A stretch of 58,776 bases of DNA from Nostoc indistinguendum CM1-VF10 (GTDB taxonomy: Bacteria; Cyanobacteriota; Cyanobacteriia; Cyanobacteriales; Nostocaceae), in contig JAHHHS010000041.1 of the NCBI GenBank assembly GCA_019359215.1, forward strand, positions 1-58,776. The letters run 5' to 3'. Made by a program: the position numbers and the translations under genes. Under the pieces are notes generated by a model that saw only the letters and a program-made list of their open reading frames with translations, did not search any database and had not been told where the DNA came from. Positions 35,133 through 43,966 of the stretch are shown here, in pieces (the stretch's first letter is position 1; each line of letters begins with the position of its first letter).

Positions 35133-35666
35133 ATGGCTCCCTTAAACACCAACCTCTATCTGTTCTTAGAAAATCTCCTCTTTTTCCTAATTGCCACACT
35201 TTTTATTGTGGTTGTAAATTGGGGGTGGAAACACACAAAGCCTTATACTCTACCTCTACCATTTCCCTCTTGGTATAAAATCTGGTTTGGCTCAGTGCAG
35301 CTGCTAGGGGTCTTGCTGCCATTAGTAGTTATGCTTTTGTGGGGTGTATGGTGGGGCGAACGCAGTGTGTTAACTGTGCTTGGTTGGTATTTTATCGTAT
35401 TAGGGTTGCAAATCATCTCTGAAAGAGTAACACTCAGACAGTTGCAAAATGTAGTGTGGGTGATGGTTCCTTATATATACTTGCCTTACCGCTTCTGGCA
35501 GTTGTATGAGGGTTTGACACTTTTGGATTCCAAAAGCGAGTTGCAGTGGGTACGATATTTGTTGGTTTTTGAATTGGTGCTGTGGATTGTTAACTACGCC
35601 ATAGATGTATCTCAATTGCCACAGCTGTTTCGCTGGGAAGTAAAATCAGACTCTGACCTTAGCTAG
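35133..35666 (+). CDS. Integral membrane protein of unknown function
   Basis: 177 aa with four hydrophobic segments: FLENLLFFLIATLFIVVVNW, VQLLGVLLPLVVMLLWGVWW, VLGWYFIVLGLQII and YLLVFELVLWIVNYAI. It is rich in Trp and Tyr near the membrane borders. I do not recognise a family. The stop overlaps the stop of the convergent gene by four bases. It probably follows exoD in one transcript. Confidence 0.65.
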   Translation: MAPLNTNLYLFLENLLFFLIATLFIVVVNWGWKHTKPYTLPLPFPSWYKIWFGSVQLLGVLLPLVVMLLWGVWWGERSVLTVLGWYFIVLGLQIISERVTLRQLQNVVWVMVPYIYLPYRFWQLYEGLTLLDSKSELQWVRYLLVFELVLWIVNYAIDVSQLPQLFRWEVKSDSDLS

Positions 35667-36220
35667 GTATTAATCGCAGAGTTAGCCATTTTTACTAAAG
35701 AAGTGCGATCGCCTGCTTTCAACCCTACAACATATTGCACACCCTGTTGCCGCCAAGTCAAGGTAGCATCTGAACAACCCGCACCACAAGTAAAATCTAC
35801 AAAATAGCCAGTGATGCCCTTAGCTAAGGATATACGTTTCCCAGTCATGCAGGGTGTTTTGCGGGTTACTGATTCGGCAGAAACAACACCCAAACGACAG
35901 GCAGAAGCACCATTACAGTCAGGACTAAAACCCAGTAAAATTTCGTACTTCTTTTGGGTCGCAGCTTCTATAATCGCATAAATTGGATTTTCCTCATCCG
36001 ACTCAGGAATAAACTTCGGCAATAAAATTTTAATTTGAGTTTTTTGCTTTAATTTAGGCAGAATAGATTTAAAGACTGGGTGTAGCTGGGTTTGACTCTG
36101 CTGTGCTATTAATTGGGACTGGTTGTTTATAGTGACTATGGCTGACTTGTGAAAACTGCTAACACTGACTAATAAAAATACGGCACACACAGCACTGATA
36201 TTTCTGAAGTTTAAAATCAT
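35663..36220 (-). CDS. Secreted protein of unknown function
   Basis: 185 aa. An N-terminal hydrophobic stretch (ISAVCAVFLLVSVSSFHKSA) looks like a signal peptide. The mature part has four or five cysteines (PDCNGASACRLG, KTPCMTG, FTCGAGCSD), suggesting disulfide bonds in an oxidising compartment. The pattern IKILLPKFIPES, then YEILLGFSPDCNGASACRLG and VDFTCGAGCSDATLTWRQ, recurs in cyanobacterial hypothetical proteins as far as I recall. No function can be given. The next gene rightward, divergent, is the thioredoxin-like txlA. Confidence 0.65.
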   Translation of the reverse strand: MILNFRNISAVCAVFLLVSVSSFHKSAIVTINNQSQLIAQQSQTQLHPVFKSILPKLKQKTQIKILLPKFIPESDEENPIYAIIEAATQKKYEILLGFSPDCNGASACRLGVVSAESVTRKTPCMTGKRISLAKGITGYFVDFTCGAGCSDATLTWRQQGVQYVVGLKAGDRTSLVKMANSAINT

Positions 36221-36351
36221 CTTTTAAAACCTATTTCATCTCAAGTATTTATTTGTAATACCCATTTTGAAGATTGAATTACCTATTTAAGAGCGGTTAG
36301 AGTCAGCTAAACTTAAGAAGAAATTGTTTAATAAGTTTTAATAATTTTGTT

Positions 36352-36942
36352 ATGAGTAGTGATTCACCGATTAATTCTCCCGATAAGTCTGAATCCAACT
36401 TAGGGAAGCGTTTGAGAAACTTTTTAGTTGTAATGGTAGCGATCGTTCTTAGCGTTGCCCTCGTCTTAGGATTGCGAACTGAAACAACCTCGGCAACTCT
36501 AGCTAAATTAAGCGATTCGTCCACACCGTTAGAAGTAGCAATCAGCAACGGCAAACCATCTTTAGTAGAGTTTTATGCTGATTGGTGTACTGTCTGTCAG
36601 AAAATGGCACCAGATATCACTCAACTGGAAACAGAGTATGCTGACAAGATGAATTTTGTCATGCTGAATGTGGATAATACCAAGTGGCTACCAGAAATGC
36701 TGAAATATCGGGTAGATGGGATTCCCCATTTTGTATTTTTGAGTCAGCAAGGGGAAACCATAGCCCAAGCGATCGGCGATCAACCCCGCACGATTATGGC
36801 TAGCAATTTAGAAGCTTTAGTTACTGGTTCATCTCTTCCCTATGCCCAAGTTAGCGGAAAAGTTTCCAAATTTTCAGCCCCAGTAGCACCAACGGCTAAT
36901 CAAAATGACCCCCGCAGTCATGGTAGCCAAGTGGTAAATTAG
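36352..36942 (+). CDS. txlA: Thioredoxin-like protein TxlA/HCF164 type
   Basis: 196 aa. A single N-terminal membrane anchor (FLVVMVAIVLSVALVLGL, about 23-40), then a thioredoxin fold with the active site FYADWCTVCQKMAP (CxxC at about residues 79-82) and the cis-proline region RVDGIPHFVFL. This matches cyanobacterial TxlA and plant HCF164, a thylakoid-anchored thioredoxin that passes reducing power into the lumen for cytochrome assembly. The C-terminal 30 residues are low complexity. It is divergent from a cysteine-rich secreted protein that could be a client (inference). Confidence 0.88.
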   Translation: MSSDSPINSPDKSESNLGKRLRNFLVVMVAIVLSVALVLGLRTETTSATLAKLSDSSTPLEVAISNGKPSLVEFYADWCTVCQKMAPDITQLETEYADKMNFVMLNVDNTKWLPEMLKYRVDGIPHFVFLSQQGETIAQAIGDQPRTIMASNLEALVTGSSLPYAQVSGKVSKFSAPVAPTANQNDPRSHGSQVVN

Positions 36943-37085
36943 AAGCATCGAGGGAATTTCAGTTAACATCTGCTGTTACAGCAAATTGTAAGTAAGTGAA
37001 TTACAAAATGCAGGACTCACGAATCAGATATAAAGAGTTTCTATCTCTTGCCTATTCCCCAGAGAAGAACCGATCCCCGTCTCCT

Positions 37086-37410
37086 TCATGCAATAGATTG
37101 CCGCTTGAGACGCTTATGAGCGTACATTAATTCGTCAGACTTGGCGACTAGGTGTTCTAGTGACATATTGCTTTCTGGTGAGTAACGCTCTATGCCCATA
37201 CTCATCGAAAGTTCATAGCTACGTTTTTGCTGTTGATTAAAGTTGGCGATATTTGCTTGTAGACACGCTTGAATACTATCAGCGTCCTTAAAGTAACTGG
37301 AGATGAAAACAATGAATTCATCTCCACCCAAGCGGGCGACAATATCCGAGTTCCGACAGCTGGCGTTTTCACAAATAAATGTCTGAGCTTTAGCCAGGAA
37401 AGTCTGGTAG
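37086..37410 (-). pseudogene. GGDEF (diguanylate cyclase) C-terminal fragment
   Basis: Reads NSDIVARLGGDEFIVFISSYFKDA, then SMSMGIERYSPESNMSLEHLVAKSDELMYAHKR. This is the second half of a GGDEF domain with intact GGDEF and the closing D-x-x-MYxxKR motif. The N-terminal half, including the first metal aspartate and substrate helix (DxDxFKxxND), is missing, and a TGA in frame closes it at 37452. It cannot be an active cyclase. Confidence 0.8.
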
Positions 37411-38032
37411 GCTGAAAATTTTGCAACAACCGCAGGGTTACCTCTCCAGCATCAGGGCTGCGTGATATAAACATCTCTGCAACAAAAATCAACATTCGGT
37501 TGAATATACAGAAACATTGTAGTATATTGTATTCCTCATGCCTTTGGTTTGCTCTATTGTTCATGTCACCCTAGCTTTCACTGTGCAAATTCCCTTAGTA
37601 TGCAGATGCTTACAAGGTCTTTTGCCCAAAGCCAGGTTGAAAATTATTAATATACACTAAAATTTATCAAAACTTATTATACTGTCAGAGTTCCTGGTCA
37701 AAAGTTGACTTTTTTGGGAGGTGGTAGATTTACCAATACCGCCTTTACCGTAGAAAGCGGTAGTGGTAAATATGTAGTGATAATAAATTTAGGTGCAACA
37801 GCAAGAATTATAATGATGAATAAAATACCAAATAGCACCAATGTGGTTATTTAGCTTTTTAGAGAAGGATAAAGTATTTCTAACCAAACGAGCAATTCTT
37901 TGACGCAATGCAAGAGTTAAAGCGTTCAATATAGTTAGTCTTACCACTTTCTTTCCCTACTGCCTGATGACGTTTGTGAGGAATAACTTGTGCATAAGCT
38001 GCCCAAAAATCTGTTGAACATTCAGCACATTG

Positions 38033-38058
38033 ACCGGAGGCGGAGCGTCTCCGGCTCC
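38033..38058. repeat. 26-bp palindromic insert in the IS1 transposase
   Basis: Palindromic CCGGAG...CTCCGG core. Removing exactly these 26 bases restores the expected VYR-QCAEC junction in one frame. The sequence resembles the GGAGACGCTCCG repeats scattered in Nostoc genomes. Confidence 0.7.
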
Positions 38059-38109
38059 GCGATAAACTGGTGGTAGAGAATTCCATAATCCTCTAGCTCC
38101 ATGTTCACT

Positions 38110-38133
38110 GCGTAGCTTGCCGCCGTAGGCATC
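38110..38133. repeat. 24-bp repeat insert in the IS1 transposase
   Basis: Minus strand GATGCCTACGGCGGCAAGC followed by TACGC, the same family as the inserts in glpQ (44063 and 44773). In frame, adding eight residues. Confidence 0.6.
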
Positions 38134-38787
38134 GCCTATGTAAACTCCAACTATTTCTCTAGTTTTTTTATCCAAGGCTAACCAAATCCATTGCTTATTA
38201 TTTTTACTAGCTACGAATGACCAAGCCTCGTCACATTCGATAGTCAATTTTCCTTTAGGTTTCTCCGAAACCTTTACCTCTTGAGTAATTTGACTATATT
38301 TGTTATTAACGTATTTCTGTAACCAAGTTTCTGAAACGAGAGCAGCACGAGCAATACCTGCCAGAGGTATTTTTTCAAGTAAAAGTCGATCAATCAACTC
38401 TATCGTATCTTTACTAATAACTTTATTAGTTGGATTTTTTATAAACTGTCTTTTACAGCTTTGACACTGATACTTTGGTTTTTGATTATGAATACTACCG
38501 TTTTTGACAGTGTGTTGAGAACCGCAACTGGGGCAAGTAGGTGTTTTGGCTGACATCAAGGCTGCAATATTCTAATTTTAAAACACTTGTACTTTATTCC
38601 TTTTAACATTTTATGGCTAAAGGATATATTTAGCAAATTTATCTTTGAGACAAATTCTATCATTCAGTTAAATACAATTCAAAATTCCAATAGCTAAAAA
38701 TGAATAATTTGAGTTAGTAATTATCAGTTTTCACTACATATTTACCACTACCTATAAAGCAATCTGTCTAATTTTGTCGTCGGACAT

Positions 38788-39448
38788 GATGATTTATCCT
38801 AGAATTGTTTGTTGAGTCTGTCGGTTCATGAGCGATCGCGTGTAGTGGAAGCGATCGCTTAACTTTGCAGCTCAGTCCCGATCATCTCTGCGATTATACG
38901 CAGAGATAAACCGATATAGAGAAACTCAAAGCCTGGAAAACTTTGACCTAAGCATTATCAGTTGTTGTTATAGAATCCCAAATGGTTGCTCAAGCCTTAA
39001 GAGTGGTTACAGCAGGAATTCAAATTTATGCGGAGTTTCCCATATCAAAGACTTTTTGTGCGATGGCGTACCCGCCCTTTCTGGTGGCGATCGCACTTTT
39101 GATTCCCTCTAAAACTAGAATATCATAAATATCGCAAATCTTCTTGCGATGTGCAAAAGTTTTTGCTCTGATTCATCTGCCACTTGCACAAGAGGTATTC
39201 TGGCTCCTTAATTCTGTTTTCAGTAACTTGGCTTTATACCAATTAATTTGGTATAAAGCAGCGATTGATACAGTTTTATTAATCGGTTTCAGCTTTGATG
39301 CTTGATAGGAAAGTAACATAAGCCGTAGAAAACTTACCAAAAAATTCTGCTGCATGGGTCAATTTTACCCAAACTAAAAATTGTTAATTTTACTCATAGT
39401 AATACTGTGCAGAGATGAGAAAAAACTACAGTTTTTAGCACAATAAGA
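38788..39448. other. Gene-poor region with two palindromes
   Basis: About 660 bases. Contents: HIP1 sites near 38830-38860; an inverted repeat ATCTCTGCG/CGCAGAGAT at 38884-38892 and 38899-38907; and a 12-bp-arm palindrome at 39231-39259. The frame at 39173-39355 runs through that palindrome and has no family features, so I do not call it a gene. The left edge is the upstream region of the nifH remnant. Confidence 0.5.
39231..39259. repeat. Perfect palindrome with 12-bp arms
   Basis: GCTTTATACCAA (39231-39242), loop TTAAT, then TTGGTATAAAGC (39248-39259). The arms pair perfectly. The TTATACCAATT core is a dispersed cyanobacterial repeat as far as I recall. No T-run follows, so it is probably a repeat and not a terminator. 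Confidence 0.75.
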
Positions 39449-39460
39449 ATGGAGAGAGTA

Positions 39461-39814
39461 ATGATTACCGAAGAAGACTTAGCCCAACAATTTACCCTTA
39501 TTATTGAGCAAGCTCACCCAAGAGCATGGACAATGCTACGCCACTGTTATGTAAAAGTGCTAAATTCTCGCTCAAAAGGAGCGTATATTGCTCATGCCAA
39601 ATATATAAGGATTTATTGCCCTGACAGACTGATTGCTGCTGTAGTAGCAGAAAAAGATTTACTGATAGAAGTGGCAGAATATCTGGGTCTAGTTGAAGTT
39701 GTTTGCTTGAATGCTACAAATCTATTGCACGATCCCAAATCGCAACTTAAGAAGACTTATCCTCAATTGTGGTTAGATTTGATGTGGATTGTGACGCAAA
39801 AGCAAGAATCATGA
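39461..39814 (+). CDS. Small soluble protein of unknown function
   Basis: 117 aa from the ATG at 39461, chosen because GGAG lies six bases upstream (an earlier ATG at 39449 has no such site). Mostly helical by eye: DLAQQFTLIIEQAHPRAWTMLRHCYVKVLN, then AKYIRIYCPDRLIAAVVAEKDLLIEVAEYLGL. No signal peptide, membrane helix or known motif. It precedes another small unknown gene by 74 bases on the same strand, and the two may form a unit. Confidence 0.6.
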   Translation: MITEEDLAQQFTLIIEQAHPRAWTMLRHCYVKVLNSRSKGAYIAHAKYIRIYCPDRLIAAVVAEKDLLIEVAEYLGLVEVVCLNATNLLHDPKSQLKKTYPQLWLDLMWIVTQKQES

Positions 39815-39888
39815 GAACTGGAATGTTCTGTAATATTAATCGTGCAAAACCCTTAGTTTGTTAACGTCTTAAAACAAAGGAAAATCTT

Positions 39889-40263
39889 ATGAGTCAGCCC
39901 TACCTATCTCCAGATGATTTGCCTTCAAATCTGACAATTCAAGTGAGTGAGATACTGTTCAGACAACTCGAAGAGGCAACGAAAAAAAACTTTTTCTTAG
40001 CAAGTGACCGCATCACGCGCATTTTGTTGTCAAGTTGCCATTGGTATTTCAAAATTAATAGTGGGACTTTGATGTTAATCATGATTTGTCCTGATATAGA
40101 AAGTTATCAGAACATTATGAGAACTGTTCCCAAATTCACCGATATGTTAAAAAGATTTACTAACAGAGGTAGAATTACTGTTAGCCCTCCAGCTGACAAA
40201 GGTATACCGTGGGTACTCAGCATAGATGAAATCTTGCCTGAAGAAGACTTACCCACTACCTGA
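39889..40263 (+). CDS. Small soluble protein of unknown function
   Basis: 124 aa: SDRITRILLSSCHWYFKINSG, then TLMLIMICPDIESYQNIMRTVPKFTDMLKRF. An alpha/beta pattern with a buried strand LMLIMICPD and an acidic C-terminus (DEILPEEDLP). I do not recognise a family. A purine-rich AAGGAAA precedes the ATG. It follows the 117-aa gene on the same strand. Confidence 0.6.
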   Translation: MSQPYLSPDDLPSNLTIQVSEILFRQLEEATKKNFFLASDRITRILLSSCHWYFKINSGTLMLIMICPDIESYQNIMRTVPKFTDMLKRFTNRGRITVSPPADKGIPWVLSIDEILPEEDLPTT

Positions 40264-40426
40264 TAAATACATCGGAAATTATTCCAGGGAAACCGTTACA
40301 TCAGTAGTATGAATCGTTAAATTAAGTTCTCTCTTCTGCTGCACGTAACTTTGCCGCTAAATCTCTTAACACGGTAGAATAATTTTCTCTCCCTGGACAA
40401 ATTTCTAGTAACACATCAAGCTCAAA

Positions 40427-40657
40427 TTATTCCTTATACGACTCCAAAATGCCACTGCGAATCATTAGTTGTGGCCAAAACAATACAAAAAATCCCATCC
40501 ATGTTATTACAGGAATGGAGATGAGAACTGTTAGCCAGATAGTTTTAAATAGTAACCAGCTACCACTAATCAGGGTTACACCTGTGAGAACAATAGACCA
40601 GGGCTGACACCACCAAGGTTTGTAGTTCCAGGGGCTTATGGGTTTTTGTTCAGTCAT
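40427..40657 (-). CDS. Small two-helix membrane protein (DUF6737-like)
   Basis: 76 aa. N-terminal SPWNYKPWWCQPWSIVLTGV and two membrane helices separated by a short turn (IVLTGVTLISGSWLLF and VLISIPVITWMGFFVLFWP). The pattern of a Trp-rich start and two helices recurs in small cyanobacterial membrane proteins of unknown function. It lies 62 bases downstream of ligA on the same strand. Confidence 0.65.
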   Translation of the reverse strand: MTEQKPISPWNYKPWWCQPWSIVLTGVTLISGSWLLFKTIWLTVLISIPVITWMGFFVLFWPQLMIRSGILESYKE

Positions 40658-40719
40658 TGGTTTTATTTAGTAAACGACATCAACATTAATATAAGCGTAA
40701 CTTGTTTAACAGATACATA

Positions 40720-42756
40720 TCAATTCTCAAGCATTTTCAACAATTGCGCCTCGCTTAATTGTGTAATTCCCAAAGAAAGCGCTTTTTCTAATTTAGAACC
40801 TGCATCTTCTCCTACCACCAAATAATCCGTTTTTTTACTCACAGAATCAGTCACTTTTCCACCAGCTTTTTGAATAAAAGCCTTCGCTTCGTCTCGCTTT
40901 AAGGTTGGCAATGTGCCTGTAACTACAAAAGTTTTACCTGCAAACTTTTGATTACCATCACCAACTGTTTTTGTTTCCTCTGTGGCAGCTAATTGCAATC
41001 CTTCTGCTTGCAAACGTTCTATCAATCTTTGGTTGGCATCAATCCGAAACCACTGATACACAGATTGGGCAATTTCAGCACCAATACCATAAATTCCTTC
41101 AATATCTGATTGCTTTGCTGTCGCTAACTGGTCTACAGTAAAATATTTTTGAGTTAACAATTGGGCATTCACGCTGCCAACGTGACGAATGCCTAAACCA
41201 TACAATACCCTTGACCAAGGTTGGTTTTTCGATTGGGCGATCGCATCTATCAATTTCTCTACCGACTTTTTCCCCATCCTTTCTAATGCACACAATTTCT
41301 CTGCTGTCAACTCATACAAATCGGCAACGGAATGCACCAAACCTTTATCAACGAGTTGATGTACCAGCTTTTCCCCCAAGCCTTTAATATCTAAAGCATC
41401 ACGACTTACCCAATGTTCAATGGAACCTTTGAGAATCGCTGCACAGGAAGCATTGACGCACCGAGTCACCGCTTCACCTGATTCTCGCACCACTGGTTGA
41501 CCACAGACTGGACAATGGGTGGGCATAACGAAAGGTTCAGTGTCAGAGGGGCGGAGTTCTTTTAATACCCTCAGCACTTCTGGAATGATTTCCCCAGCTT
41601 TGCGGACAATGACAGTATCGCCAATGCGAATGTCCAATTGAGTAATGCGATCGCTGTTATGTAAAGTAGCGCGAGAAACTGTTGTCCCCGCCAGTTGCAC
41701 CGGGCGCATTTCTGCTAACGGCGTTAACGCCCCCGTTCGTCCCACATTCACAGCAATATTTTCTACACGAGTGGGTGCTTCTTCAGCTGGGTACTTTAGA
41801 GCGATCGCCCAGCGAGGGAATTTCTGCGTAAACCCTAGCTGTTCCTGAAGTTTAAAAGAATTCAGCTTTACTACTACCCCATCAGTCATGTAGGGTAAAT
41901 TCAGCCGTTCCGTATCCCAGTATTCATAATATTTTGCCACTTCTGCGATCGAGGCACACAGTTTGTGGTTGGGGTTGACTCGAAAACCCATCTTTTCTAA
42001 TAACTCCAATGCTTCCCATTGGGTATTGGCAATACTGGCGTCATCTCTACCAGGAATGTGCAAGGTGTAGCCAAAAAAATCTAACCGCCGTTTAGCGACA
42101 ATGCGCGAGTCTAGTTGCCTGAGTGTACCAGCTGCGGCATTACGAGGATTGGCAAATAATTGCTCACCTGCTTTTTGTCTTTCCTCATTAATTTGTTTAA
42201 ATACTTCCAACGGTAAAAACGCCTCGCCGCGTACTTCCACTTTTTCTAAAATTTCTAACCCTTCAAAATTCAAACGCAAGGGAATTGAGCGAATTGTCCG
42301 CACATTTTGGGTTATATCTTCACCCGTCACTCCATCACCTCTAGTTGCACCCCTTGCTAGAACTCCATTCTGGTAGGTAAGAGCCAAGGCAGAACCATCA
42401 ATTTTAAGTTCACAGACATATTCCACCGAGTCTATTTTCGGTACTTGTCGCCGCCAACGCTGATCCCAGGTTTGCAACTCATCGATATTAAATGCGTTCT
42501 CAAGACTGTACAAAGGGATATTATGCCGCACAGAGGTAAACTGCGTTGCTGGCCTCTCACCCACGCGCTGAGTCGGACTATCGGGAGTTGCCAATTCTGG
42601 ATATTGAATTTCCAGTTGTTGCAATTCTCGATATAGCTGGTCATAGACTGCATCCTCCATAATTGGAGCATCTAAAACGTAATAAGCATAACTGGCTTGT
42701 TGCAATAACTGGCGTAGTTCTTCTGTACGTTTTACTTCCGGCTTAATCTGGGTCAT
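40720..42756 (-). CDS. ligA: NAD-dependent DNA ligase LigA
   Basis: 678 aa. Seals nicks in replication and repair using NAD+. Adenylation domain with the active-site lysine in CELKIDGSALALTY; Ia domain YAYYVLDAPIMEDAVYDQLY; OB fold; a four-cysteine zinc finger (CPVCGQPVV, then CVNASC); helix-hairpin-helix repeats; and a C-terminal BRCT (FAGKTFVVTGTLPTLKRDEA, KTDYLVVGEDAGSKLEKA). All domains are complete. I take the ATG at 42756 (MTQIKPEVKRTEEL); the frame extends upstream to 42798 without family similarity. The gene stands next to a VWA protein on the same strand. Confidence 0.95.
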   Translation of the reverse strand: MTQIKPEVKRTEELRQLLQQASYAYYVLDAPIMEDAVYDQLYRELQQLEIQYPELATPDSPTQRVGERPATQFTSVRHNIPLYSLENAFNIDELQTWDQRWRRQVPKIDSVEYVCELKIDGSALALTYQNGVLARGATRGDGVTGEDITQNVRTIRSIPLRLNFEGLEILEKVEVRGEAFLPLEVFKQINEERQKAGEQLFANPRNAAAGTLRQLDSRIVAKRRLDFFGYTLHIPGRDDASIANTQWEALELLEKMGFRVNPNHKLCASIAEVAKYYEYWDTERLNLPYMTDGVVVKLNSFKLQEQLGFTQKFPRWAIALKYPAEEAPTRVENIAVNVGRTGALTPLAEMRPVQLAGTTVSRATLHNSDRITQLDIRIGDTVIVRKAGEIIPEVLRVLKELRPSDTEPFVMPTHCPVCGQPVVRESGEAVTRCVNASCAAILKGSIEHWVSRDALDIKGLGEKLVHQLVDKGLVHSVADLYELTAEKLCALERMGKKSVEKLIDAIAQSKNQPWSRVLYGLGIRHVGSVNAQLLTQKYFTVDQLATAKQSDIEGIYGIGAEIAQSVYQWFRIDANQRLIERLQAEGLQLAATEETKTVGDGNQKFAGKTFVVTGTLPTLKRDEAKAFIQKAGGKVTDSVSKKTDYLVVGEDAGSKLEKALSLGITQLSEAQLLKMLEN

Positions 42757-42842
42757 TAGACTTATTACAAAATACCTAGCGAATAGAATAGCCTGCATGA
42801 GCAGGCTTTGTTTAGGTAGCCGTGACTTGTAGTCGTTGGGAT

Positions 42843-43907
42843 TTAGCGATCCCAGTCTTCGACTTCATATAAAAATCGAGTTTTGCCAATCAGTTTACGA
42901 TTAGCAGAGGTACTTTGGACAAACACAACATACTTTTCTAGGTTACTCGGTTTAATCCGAATCGTTGCATCCATCGGTAGACCTAACATTTCTCGTGCTG
43001 CACCTCCTTCAAATAAATCACCTGTTGCCCGATCCATTAAGATAATTTCTTTTTGAGCCTGGATAGTTTCTGTTTTTGTAAATTCGTAGAAACCCCGCCC
43101 AACTTTAAAACTCAAACCATTTTCTAATACAAAGGCTTTAATTGAAATATCTTGTTCAACCTCTAAAATCTGGAAACGCCCTGGAGAAACTGCCCGTAAA
43201 TCAGCCGATTCGTAATAGGATGTTGCTTCCCGGTTCATCATGGTGTTAAATATTTTATTTAACCCACGGCTCATGCGTCCTTGGTCAATTACTTCTTGTT
43301 CATAAGCTTGTAGCTGATCATTAGAAGATTGTTGGTAGCAAACTGCTAAAAACAAGTCACTAATATAGGAAAACTGGTCTAAGTTGATATGAAAACCGCC
43401 AGATTTTTCTGCAAGTTCTTGATAAAAAGGAGTGGCATGAGGGCGATTGAGTGCCTGAACTCCGTAAACTGTAATTTCTGCCTCAGCTAATTTATCTAAC
43501 TCTTTGCGCCAATTCAGTTTTTTAGGATTGTGTGCTGGAGGATGGGGAATATCATCGCCAATCAAAACCAATGATTTTGTTGCTGACTTTGACCAAGATA
43601 AAGATTGGGATTCATGTAATACTAATTCATAACATTCTGGTGCATCTCCGCCACCAGTAGGTTCGACATTTTGCACAAAATCACAAATAGCATCAATATC
43701 CCCGGATATATTAAATATTTTTGTGATATAAGTTGAGCCTTCGTCGCAATAGTCACCATGAGCGATAATCCCAATTTTAATTAAGGGAATTTCGTCTATC
43801 AGTCTGGTAACGGTATTTTTGATTTTTCGCCGTACCTGGGTAAGGCAAGGGTACATACTCCCAGTTGTATCAAAACTGAAAACAATCTCAATATTATTAT
43901 TTACCAT
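42843..43907 (-). CDS. von Willebrand factor A-domain protein
   Basis: 354 aa. Opens directly with a VWA domain (residues about 5-190) with a complete MIDAS start (FSFDTTGSMYPCL, DxTGS), a later threonine region (PTGGGDAPECYEL) and LVLIGDDIPHPP. The C-terminal half (about 215-354) is a separate domain of unknown type (ISIKAFVLENGLSFKVGRGFYEF, LMDRATGDLFEGGAARE). No signal peptide, so it is cytoplasmic. Such proteins usually bind a protein partner through a metal ion. No MoxR ATPase is nearby. Confidence 0.8.
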   Translation of the reverse strand: MVNNNIEIVFSFDTTGSMYPCLTQVRRKIKNTVTRLIDEIPLIKIGIIAHGDYCDEGSTYITKIFNISGDIDAICDFVQNVEPTGGGDAPECYELVLHESQSLSWSKSATKSLVLIGDDIPHPPAHNPKKLNWRKELDKLAEAEITVYGVQALNRPHATPFYQELAEKSGGFHINLDQFSYISDLFLAVCYQQSSNDQLQAYEQEVIDQGRMSRGLNKIFNTMMNREATSYYESADLRAVSPGRFQILEVEQDISIKAFVLENGLSFKVGRGFYEFTKTETIQAQKEIILMDRATGDLFEGGAAREMLGLPMDATIRIKPSNLEKYVVFVQSTSANRKLIGKTRFLYEVEDWDR

Positions 43908-43966
43908 CTGCTCACCTAAATTAGTATTTAATTTTTAACTTACAAAATTACAAATGGCACGCAATT

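Larger units (their letters stand above)
37789..38559 (-). pseudogene. IS1-family transposase, frameshifted
   Basis: N-terminal zinc-finger part CPSCGSQHTVKNGS, then YQCQSCKRQF, a helix-turn-helix, and the catalytic domain starting LTIECDEAWSFVASK. The order continues VGVYIGD, GLWNSLPPVYR, then after a frame change QCAECSTDFWAAY, KRHQAVGKESGKTNYIERFN, and after a second frame change LALRQRIARLVRNTLSFSK. Two short repeats interrupt it. An in-frame 24-bp insert (38110-38133) encodes DAYGGKLR. A 26-bp palindromic insert (38033-38058) breaks the frame between VYR and QCAEC. A further small deletion after IERFN shifts the frame again. Confidence 0.85.
37759..38752 (-). mobile_element. IS1-family insertion sequence (degenerate)
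   Basis: A 994-bp element bounded by perfect 22-bp inverted repeats beginning GGTAGTGGTAAATATG (37759-37780 and 38731-38752). Flanks are TAGAAAGC (37751-37758) and TATAAAGC (38753-38760), an 8-bp target duplication with one mismatch, the size made by IS1. It sits inside a nifH remnant. The transposase inside is broken, so the copy is not autonomous. Confidence 0.88.
37714..38787 (-). pseudogene. nifH: nifH N-terminal remnant split by an IS1-type element
   Basis: From 38787 the minus strand reads MSDDKIRQIA then LY, and is interrupted at 38753. On the other side of the IS element (37758-37714) it resumes as AFYGKGGIGKSTTSQ. Joined, this is the N-terminus of a nitrogenase iron protein with its P-loop (GKGGIGKSTT). 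The flanks share the 8-bp target duplication GCTTTxTA. After STTSQ the similarity ends and a stop follows within about 20 codons, so the rest of nifH is gone. An AGGA lies upstream of the ATG. ChlL/BchL is less likely because the QIAFYGKGGIGKSTTSQ wording is NifH-like. Confidence 0.75.

Noticed and set aside
37202..37564. 120-aa open frame overlapping the GGDEF fragment
   Set aside because: It is a shifted frame over the GGDEF remnant and its flank; no protein family is recognisable.
39173..39355. 60-aa open frame on the minus strand
   Set aside because: It runs through a perfect palindrome (39231-39259), has no family features and no ribosome-binding site.
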